NCBI GenBank assembly: GCA_003152955.1
Contig: PMBQ01000113.1
Location: forward strand, 222-5,396
Length of the DNA: 5,175 nt
Direction of reading: 5' to 3'
From: Candidatus Bathyarchaeota archaeon
GTDB lineage: Archaea; Thermoproteota; Bathyarchaeia; 40CM-2-53-6; FEN-987
Shown here: positions 1-5,175 of the stretch, piece by piece
How positions within the stretch are numbered: the stretch's first letter is position 1
Layout of the letters: every line of letters begins with the position of its first letter
Notes under the pieces: generated by a model
Databases searched by the model: none
Told to the model about the DNA's origin: nothing
Seen by the model: only the letters and a program-made list of their open reading frames with translations
Position numbers and translations under genes: made by a program

Positions 1-276
1 ATGCATGTAGTCATCAAGCGGCAGCGGGAATGGGACTATCAGCTCGATTCTACGCGGCATCGAGAGCGCGACATCTGCCACAAGTCGGTCGGCACCCTCA
101 GCCAACGCCGAGAAAAGGATCAATCCGGAGTGGGGATAGCTTGTCTGGAGGTTTTCGAACACCCCACGGACTGCCCGCTTCAGTGGCTCTATGTCTTCCG
201 GGCGAAGATCTCGGTGACCGGTTGCGCCCAGCACGATTGGGATGAAATAGTCGCTCGGGATAGGAAGTGGCGGCAT
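1..276 (-). CDS. SLOG-like (Rossmann-fold, YpsA/LOG/DprA superfamily) protein, N-terminal 92 residues, cut by left window edge
   Basis: The minus strand reads open from an ATG at 276-274 to the window edge, giving 92 codons with no stop. Visible motifs are a hydrophobic strand followed by GATGHRDL (residues 17-24, a glycine-rich nucleotide-binding-type loop), SALAEGADRLVA (56-67), and a strand plus loop VPFPLPLDDY (81-90). This strand-loop-helix order, with Gly-rich first loop and the LAEGADR signature, fits SLOG-type Rossmann domains, which bind nucleotides or nucleotide-derived ligands. The C-terminal part, which could carry an effector or membrane segment, lies outside the window. The start is uncertain: ATG 276 is the only in-frame ATG ahead of the Rossmann core, but the bases just before it lack a Shine-Dalgarno sequence. 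The gene begins 65 bp after the stop of the TIR gene on the same strand, so the two are probably co-transcribed. A plus-strand open frame over 1-363 is the codon-aligned antisense shadow of this gene. Coding status is secure; the SLOG assignment is by motif recognition only. Confidence 0.82.
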   Translation of the reverse strand, partial: MPPLPIPSDYFIPIVLGATGHRDLRPEDIEPLKRAVRGVFENLQTSYPHSGLILFSALAEGADRLVADVALSMPRRIELIVPFPLPLDDYMH

Positions 277-324
277 TTGGCAATTAGAGAAATGTCGATG
301 TCTGTGCGAGCCTGTGTTCCGGTG

Positions 325-344
325 AAGGCGGAAGCCCCTCCTTA
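325..344 (-). promoter_or_regulatory. Shine-Dalgarno-like AAGGAGGGG inside a short hairpin at the TIR gene stop
   Basis: On the transcript the TIR stop codon UAA runs straight into AAGGAGGGG. The segment 325-343 can fold back: AAGG pairs with CCUU, then an A-G mismatch, then two more G-C pairs around a 5-base loop. No ATG, GTG or TTG lies 5-12 bases downstream of this purine run; the next gene's ATG is about 60 bases away. The run could be a ribosome loading or standby site for the downstream SLOG gene, or coincidence. The hairpin is too weak and has no U-tract, so I do not call it a terminator. Confidence 0.3.
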
Positions 345-3300
345 TGGAACGCGATTCACCTGACGAAGCATGTCCCTGGCTTCTGCTTGCATGTCAATCT
401 TATCTGCTCCGGGCTCTGGATTCGTCAGCATCAGTTCAAAGCTTTTTCGGGCAGATATGGTGTCGCCAAGCGCAAGCTTGATCTTTCCTTTGTGGTATGA
501 AAGTTCAATGTAATCCACCAAATCCCTTTGCGGTGATTTTCTTTCGACAATTTGGAAGGTCGAATCTGCGCCCCGATAATCGCCTAGTTGATATTGTACC
601 CAAGCCTTTGTATCGAGAACAGTTGCATCTTCGGGTTCATCGGAGAGCGCCAGGTTTATCAGGCTCATTGCTTCATCGAGATCTTTTCGCTGATCCGCAA
701 GGAACTGCGCAAGGTTGTTAGTCATGTTAGGATCGCGAGGATCAAGCAAGGGGGAAAAGCGAAGTGCCTCTTCAATCATTGCAAGATATCCCGGATACTT
801 TTTGAATCCTGGACGAAACCAGTATTCAATTCTCCAACCAACAATCCTCGACGCCCAGGGAGTCCTGTCAAGGGACATCTGGAAAAAGCGGTCTCGTCCG
901 TGGAGGTCCTTATTGGCTGCCGCGATTAATCCCAGATAGAAAACCGCCTGCGGATCTTGTTTGTCGATCTGGTTGGCTAAGACAAGATTACGCTTTGCAT
1001 CAGCGAACAGGCCTTTTCGATAAAGAAGACGTCCCAGTTCAAGATGTGTCAGATAATCGCCAGGGCTCGAGTGTGCGGCGTTCAATGCGCACTCGAGTGC
1101 TTTGGACAGATTTCCGAGTATCTCTTGTTGCTCTGCCTGCTCTAGATACAACAGAGTCATGATATCCTTCTCGCTACGGTGTTGCCTGGCAGCTGATTCA
1201 AACCACTTTCCAAGGTTGACCGTATCACCGAGCTGGAGATATGCATTCACCAGATTGCGGACCAAAGCTCGCTCGACCTTCTGGCCGTGTTCTAACGCAT
1301 CTAACAGGTTGTCAATGGCTTTCCCGGGTTTGTTCAGGCTCAAGTAGGCATTCCCTAATTCGGCACGAAGCTCTGGCAGGTCGGGGTGTGCCACAGCAAA
1401 CGGAAGAAGCACGTCAATCGCAGATTCGAATTCTCCTCGGATATTGAGTGATTTGGCAAGCTCCGTGCGTTCCTGGTATTTCTTGAACTCTTCCGGTCCC
1501 AACCGGGAGAGGATCAACGTCTTTTCATCAAGCTTGAGCCAGCCTACTATCTCAAGGGGAGGCATGTAGCCAATCGCACGAAACTGTTCACTGCCAGATG
1601 AATTCAGAATAACATGCGTCGGGTACACGATCCCACCGAGAGAACTGACCATTTCACGATCCCGCTTTTCGTCAAGTTCGACGCAGACGAAGCCTTCCTC
1701 AAGCGCCAAACGCACCGCTGGCTCGGAAAAAGTGCTCTTCTTCATCCGTTTGCATGGTTCACACCATTCTGCTGAGATCTCGACAAAGATATTCTTCCTC
1801 CGTAGGGTGGCAATGGCTTTTGCTTCTTCCAGGTCATACAACCAGTTGATTTCTTGCGTCAGCGGACGATTGGCGCGATAGGCTTCCTTTGCGTTCAGAA
1901 CGATTCTGGCAAGTGCAGCAGGGGGCTGGTATCCATAGTAGGATCTCAGCAGTGAGCCCTTCTCGTCCAGGAAGAGTATCGTTGGGAATACCGATAGCTT
2001 AAACTCACGTGCATATTCGTTTACGCTGCGCGGATCAGCCTTCAAGTACACGATTCCCGCACAAGCCGACTGCAAAGCCGGGTCCGCCATAGTCGTCGAA
2101 AAGAGTTGTTCCGACCACTTCGATTCATTTGAGCCAACAACCATCATTATCGGAATGTGTTTTGTTCTTGCGATAATGCATGCATCCTGCAGATTCTTAA
2201 CCTCGGTGAACACATCCGGTGTGTAGCTCATTGCATCACCGCCCCTAAGAAATGCGGCATACCCCTCCTGCAATGATTTGACCAATGGCCGGGGTGGGAG
2301 TGCTCCTGATATTTCGAAAAGCGATTTCCCGTCACTGTCAAGGACGAGCAGTGTTGGGTAGCCTCGTACGTCATAGCGCTTTGCAGTCGTCAGTTCTACT
2401 TCAGCGTTCAGTTTGAGCGGAACGAATGCGCGAAGAGTCGCCTGCACAATGGAATCAGGATAGGTCTTCTCTTCAAGGATCCGGCAGGGATAGCACCACG
2501 AGGTATAGAAATCCACCAGGAGAGGCCGCTTCGATCTCTTGGCTTCCTGACGCGCCTCGTCGTAGTTCTCATACCATTTCACGAGTTCCCGTGTCTGGCC
2601 CTTCTGCAACTTTAGCCAACGCCCCCTTTGTTCCAGGTCGTTCTTCTCACGAAATAGGATCGATTCTTTAGGAAATTTCTTGAGGGCTTCGTCAATGAGC
2701 TGCATACCTGCGTCAATTTTGTCCTGGCTTAGATAGAGATATGCCAGCGACGTGTACCAATCGACTTTTTCACCTCCAAAGGTGGCGATTGCCTTTTCAA
2801 ATTCTTTTTCCGCCAGGTCGAATCTACCTTCGGATTGATAGAGCCGCGCGGTTGCGTCAATCACATCGATGTCAGTATTGTTCACTTGCTTTGCGGCTTC
2901 CAAATGCAATTTTGCTTCAGGAAAAGCGTTTTGGCCAATAGCAAGCCTGAGCAAACCAAGGCGCGCCTCCACACATTTCGGGTAAAGTTCCAGCGCTTTC
3001 ACATACAATTGCCTGGCTTTGGGCGTGTCTGATGCCATGTTATAATAGACATTTGCCGCTGTTAACAATCCCATCGGCTCTCGGGAGTACTCCTGCGCTA
3101 TTTGATAAGCACATTGAATGGTTTGCGCCGGGAGCCACAGTTTCATTAGCACATCGTCGTTGGCGGCTTCGATGTACAGATCTCGCAAGCCCAACTGTCG
3201 CGCCTGGTTGATCAACAGGTAAGCGCTATCTCGTTCCGTTCTCCACCGAGGAAACAATTCAAAGGCAAAGCCGAGATAGAAATGAGCCTCCGCTGATTGG

Positions 3301-4046
3301 GGATTCTTTTCCAGGAGCTGTCTATACTCATCTTTGCATGCCGTGAGCGCTTCTTCATCCCCCTTGTGTTGAACCGAAAAGGAACGGAGGTAGTAATACT
3401 GCGCGGCAATATTATCGAGCCTCCGATCTGATTTGCTAAGTTCCAAAGCATCAGAATACCGGTGTTCGAAATAGGCTCTCTCAAAATTGGGAAATGGAGT
3501 CGCTGGTTGGAATAAGATGTACAGGAGGATGGCGGCCGCGATTGAAACGGTGACTGCTGCTGCAATTCCCATGCGGCGCATAGGTCTTTGAGGTAGCCAG
3601 CGACGGTTCACAGGCTGAGCCGTTTCTGCTTTCTCACCTTGTGGCAATTTGAGTAGTATCCTAACTGTTTCCGCCAGCTCAGAAAAATGATGTTCAATCG
3701 GGGGCGTTACGGCATCAAGCCAGTGCGTTGTACTGACGTAATACTGCATTGCCGGAGACAAACTCACCTCTTGAATCCTGAATGGAATGATTATCTTGCC
3801 GCAGCTCACCGCCCTTTCTGCCTCGCGAAGAACCTGTTCAGAAGCATTTGAGTACGAGGACAAAACTAGAATTACGATTCTTGCGTCATTGATTGCGTCA
3901 ACGAGGAGTTCCGCATAGTTCATGCCCGGCAGGATGTCCCGCGGCGCAATCCAGCACCTGATTTTCTCTGCCTCAAGTGCAGCACAAAGCCCGTCTGCCA
4001 CTGGTTTATCGTGGGAGGAGTAGCTTATGAAGATGTCATGTGCCAT
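342..4046 (-). CDS. Membrane-anchored TIR-TPR-thioredoxin(x3)-TPR protein, 1234 residues
   Basis: ATG 4046-4044 is chosen because AAAAGG lies 6 bases upstream and the TIR domain begins at once; an in-frame ATG 27 codons upstream adds only a basic, non-homologous stretch. TIR domain, residues 3-133: DIFISYSSHDK (box 1), CWIAPRDILPGMNY (BB loop, 31-44), then SEQVLREAERA, where Glu75 occupies the position of the catalytic glutamate of NAD-cleaving TIRs. Arg/Lys-rich residues 148-158 precede a single transmembrane helix (160-179), predicting a cytoplasmic TIR and an exported remainder. TPR-like helical repeats fill about 186-475. Three thioredoxin folds follow: 488-600 with WCYPC (Cys518/521) and cis-Pro564 in GYPT; 610-718 with no CxxC but FPT at Pro688; 731-838 with WCEPC (Cys762/765) and YPT at Pro809. 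A second TPR block spans about 856-1210. Stop is TAA. TIR and CxxC thioredoxin assignments are firm; NADase activity, topology and biological role are inferred. The SLOG-like gene follows 65 bp downstream. Confidence 0.93.
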   Translation of the reverse strand: MAHDIFISYSSHDKPVADGLCAALEAEKIRCWIAPRDILPGMNYAELLVDAINDARIVILVLSSYSNASEQVLREAERAVSCGKIIIPFRIQEVSLSPAMQYYVSTTHWLDAVTPPIEHHFSELAETVRILLKLPQGEKAETAQPVNRRWLPQRPMRRMGIAAAVTVSIAAAILLYILFQPATPFPNFERAYFEHRYSDALELSKSDRRLDNIAAQYYYLRSFSVQHKGDEEALTACKDEYRQLLEKNPQSAEAHFYLGFAFELFPRWRTERDSAYLLINQARQLGLRDLYIEAANDDVLMKLWLPAQTIQCAYQIAQEYSREPMGLLTAANVYYNMASDTPKARQLYVKALELYPKCVEARLGLLRLAIGQNAFPEAKLHLEAAKQVNNTDIDVIDATARLYQSEGRFDLAEKEFEKAIATFGGEKVDWYTSLAYLYLSQDKIDAGMQLIDEALKKFPKESILFREKNDLEQRGRWLKLQKGQTRELVKWYENYDEARQEAKRSKRPLLVDFYTSWCYPCRILEEKTYPDSIVQATLRAFVPLKLNAEVELTTAKRYDVRGYPTLLVLDSDGKSLFEISGALPPRPLVKSLQEGYAAFLRGGDAMSYTPDVFTEVKNLQDACIIARTKHIPIMMVVGSNESKWSEQLFSTTMADPALQSACAGIVYLKADPRSVNEYAREFKLSVFPTILFLDEKGSLLRSYYGYQPPAALARIVLNAKEAYRANRPLTQEINWLYDLEEAKAIATLRRKNIFVEISAEWCEPCKRMKKSTFSEPAVRLALEEGFVCVELDEKRDREMVSSLGGIVYPTHVILNSSGSEQFRAIGYMPPLEIVGWLKLDEKTLILSRLGPEEFKKYQERTELAKSLNIRGEFESAIDVLLPFAVAHPDLPELRAELGNAYLSLNKPGKAIDNLLDALEHGQKVERALVRNLVNAYLQLGDTVNLGKWFESAARQHRSEKDIMTLLYLEQAEQQEILGNLSKALECALNAAHSSPGDYLTHLELGRLLYRKGLFADAKRNLVLANQIDKQDPQAVFYLGLIAAANKDLHGRDRFFQMSLDRTPWASRIVGWRIEYWFRPGFKKYPGYLAMIEEALRFSPLLDPRDPNMTNNLAQFLADQRKDLDEAMSLINLALSDEPEDATVLDTKAWVQYQLGDYRGADSTFQIVERKSPQRDLVDYIELSYHKGKIKLALGDTISARKSFELMLTNPEPGADKIDMQAEARDMLRQVNRVP

Positions 4047-4052
4047 AGAATA

Positions 4053-4058
4053 CCTTTT
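4053..4058 (-). promoter_or_regulatory. Ribosome binding site deciding the TIR gene start
   Basis: The minus strand reads AAAAGG, then TATTCT, then ATG. The 6-base spacing is near optimal and supports initiation at 4046 instead of the longer in-frame ATG at 4127, whose extra 27 residues show no domain. Confidence 0.6.
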
Positions 4059-4561
4059 GAGCTTTGTTTGATTCTTGCTGATCGTTGGCCGCCTAGGCTC
4101 AAATAATGAGTAGACCAGATGGCGCATTTACTGCCACGTTCGGAGGTGATGGCGCGACGAATTGCGGAGTACCTCGACGTAGGCATACAGATTACTGTCC
4201 CCGTAGGCTCAGGTATGGGATTGCTCGAAGCACACACACACCTGGCCTTGAATCCATTGGCAAGGAACGCTCGTTGAATTGCTAGGGCGACCACGACATG
4301 AAAAGAACAACATAGCAAGGAGCGGCGGCTCGACGACAGAAGGCAACAAAAGGGGAACGCGCAGAAGCTCCGGAATCTTGTCTTGAGAATAATTCCGGCA
4401 TCAGAATCAAGCTTGTGCGAAGATATAGGATGCAAGGGCCATTGTCAAGGCGGCGAGCTTAGGAGCTCATGCCTGAGACCCATTCCACTATATGACTACT
4501 TGCATTTTGCTCCCCGCGCTGAAAACAGTAGGCATATTGTCGTTGGTTAGACGACAGGGAA

Positions 4562-4594
4562 GAGATTTGGCCCGTCCTCGAAGGGGCAAATCTC
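4562..4594. repeat. Strong hairpin (inverted repeat), 11 bp with one bulged G
   Basis: GAGATTTG (4562-4569) is the exact reverse complement of CAAATCTC (4587-4594). After a bulged G at 4570, CCC (4571-4573) pairs with GGG (4584-4586), leaving a 10-base loop. No T-tract follows on either strand, so it is not a typical rho-independent terminator. It is the strongest fold seen in the upstream region. Confidence 0.6.
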
Positions 4595-4601
4595 AGGAAT
4601 C

Positions 4602-4616
4602 GGCGGCCAATCCGCC
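4602..4616. repeat. Short GC hairpin GGCGG-CCAAT-CCGCC
   Basis: A perfect 5-bp all-GC stem (4602-4606 with 4612-4616) with a 5-base loop, starting 7 bases after the larger hairpin at 4562-4594. Short enough to arise by chance; listed because it forms part of a cluster. Confidence 0.35.
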
Positions 4617-4719
4617 CTCGGAAGTTTCTCGCCCCAACTCGTAGCGATTCTGATGAATCAAACAGCCTTGAGCAAGTTATACGCGGAGGCGCGACCGGCC
4701 CTTTCGAGTTCACTGGTTG

Positions 4720-4757
4720 CTCGTCCCCTTACCGGGCGAGTGTCCCGCTCAAGCGGG
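4720..4757. repeat. Two adjacent GC-rich hairpins
   Basis: CTCGTCC (4720-4726) pairs with GGGCGAG (4734-4740), including one T-G wobble, around a 7-base loop. Three bases later CCCGC (4744-4748) pairs with GCGGG (4753-4757) around TCAA. Tandem stems of this kind occur in structured leaders, in REP-like elements and in decayed mobile elements; the sequence does not say which. No second copy of the unit was found in the window. Confidence 0.4.
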
Positions 4758-5086
4758 CCGCCGCGCTATTTCCTGCGAGCCCCCGTCAACCTGGGCTTTA
4801 AGATTCTATCACCCTGCTCTCCTGAACGCAGAGCAGTTGTCGATTACAGCCGAGCGACTCGGTACTCGTTGAAAAGATCGAACTTCATCCTGGGTTTCAC
4901 TCCACATAGCAGACAGGTTTCTTCAAGAATGATCTCGAAGAATACTGTTTGCGTCGCCTTGATTTTCGTGCGGGACATAAGTCGCAGAGGCAGCATTGAT
5001 ACGGCGGGTAGCGAAGCTTCTGAACACCCGAAGAGGGGAGTCACACAACTAGGGAGCCGGCCAGTGCACGGAACCGTATCGACGCC

Positions 5087-5173
5087 TCAGTGCAATTCTT
5101 CAAGAGTGATCCTTGATTCTGCGGCCGTTTTTCGAACAGCTTTCTCGAGCATAACCATACGGTGCTTTCGGGC
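5087..5173 (-). CDS. Possible C-terminal end of an unidentified upstream gene, cut by right window edge
   Basis: The minus strand is open from the right edge to a TGA at 5089-5087, giving 28 residues. The translation is helix-like and charged (for example MVMLEKAVRKTAAES followed by RITLEELH), much more protein-like in composition than other frames here. I do not recognise the family, and 28 residues at an edge is weak support. The same frame stays open past the TGA down to 4844, so an interrupted or decayed gene is also possible. If real, it would be an upstream neighbour more than 1 kb from the TIR gene, so not obviously in the same operon. Confidence 0.25.
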   Translation of the reverse strand, partial: ARKHRMVMLEKAVRKTAAESRITLEELH

Positions 5174-5175
5174 CA

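Larger units (their letters stand above)
4059..5175. other. Upstream region of about 1.1 kb without a recognisable gene
   Basis: All six frames were read over this stretch. No frame gives a protein I recognise. Minus-strand open frames at 4025-4435 (TTG start, overlapping the TIR start) and 4459-4713 (GTG start) are rich in Ser, Arg and Cys and look like chance frames. The plus strand is open from 4551 to the right edge (208 codons), but it is about one-sixth Ser and one-eighth Arg and has no clear ribosome site. A 52-codon plus ORF at 4119-4277 reads fairly protein-like but is unsupported. The stretch does hold several GC-rich hairpins, listed separately. No convincing -35/-10 pair was found ahead of the TIR gene, so its promoter is unplaced. 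The region could be a regulatory leader, a decayed gene or mobile element, or simple spacer. Confidence 0.55.

Noticed and set aside
1..363. Plus-strand open frame of 120 codons starting at the first base
   Set aside because: It is codon-aligned antisense to the SLOG-like minus-strand frame, whose translation carries clear motifs; the plus translation carries none.
4047..4127. Longer TIR gene start, 27 codons upstream
   Set aside because: The extension is basic and non-homologous in appearance, while the internal ATG has a well-spaced AAAAGG and begins the TIR fold directly.
4119..4277. Plus-strand 52-codon ORF reading MAHLLPRSEVMARR and onward
   Set aside because: The residue mix is plausible but there is no Shine-Dalgarno sequence, no recognised family, and it diverges from the TIR gene within its probable leader; too little to call.
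4025..4435. Minus-strand 136-residue frame overlapping the TIR start by 22 bases, as an upstream operon gene would
   Set aside because: It starts at TTG without a ribosome site, and the product is dominated by Ser, Arg and Cys with no domain-like pattern.
4562..4616. Hairpins as a rho-independent terminator
   Set aside because: No run of T follows the stems on either strand.
5073..5163. 7-bp inverted repeat ACCGTAT / ATACGGT near the right edge as possible mobile-element ends
   Set aside because: Short, widely spaced, with no flanking target duplication or transposase between them; expected by chance.
4551..5175. Plus-strand frame open for 208 codons to the right edge (possible ATG at 4653)
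   Set aside because: The translation is unusually rich in Ser and Arg, poor in acidic residues, has no recognisable motif and no ribosome site at the ATG. Its openness is somewhat unexpected by chance, so sequence beyond the right edge would settle it.
1..5175. CRISPR array, tRNA, rRNA or intact insertion sequence
   Set aside because: No spaced direct-repeat array, no tRNA cloverleaf or rRNA signature, and no recognisable transposase were seen on either strand.

Overview
The window holds one complete large gene and the start of a second. Both lie on the minus strand, and about 1.1 kb of upstream DNA to their right has no gene I can recognise. The host is a bacterium. Base composition is near 50% GC by eye. 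The main protein has one membrane segment followed by thioredoxin-fold domains that keep CxxC active sites, which fits a diderm (Gram-negative-type) cell with an oxidised or redox-managed periplasm. Nothing here fixes the phylum.

Layout, in the direction of transcription (right to left). Positions 4047-5175 are upstream DNA with several GC-rich hairpins and only weak ORF candidates. Positions 4046-342 encode a 1234-residue protein: an N-terminal TIR domain, one transmembrane helix, a block of TPR-like helical repeats, three tandem thioredoxin-fold domains (the first and third with CxxC, the middle one without) and a second TPR block. After a 65-bp gap, 276-1 encodes the first 92 residues of a Rossmann-like protein with GATGHRDL and SALAEGADRLVA motifs. 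I assign it to the SLOG (YpsA/LOG/DprA-like) nucleotide-ligand-binding superfamily. It runs off the left edge.

The two genes probably form an operon. TIR domains in bacteria are commonly NAD-consuming enzymes that make nucleotide signals, and SLOG domains are known or proposed sensors of such signals; Thoeris ThsB and ThsA are the best-known pair. A TIR gene directly followed by a SLOG gene is therefore suggestive of a nucleotide-signalling or defence module. The unusual part is that the TIR protein is membrane-anchored, with a predicted extracytoplasmic TPR-thioredoxin sensor or redox arm. That topology and any defence role are inference, not shown by the sequence.
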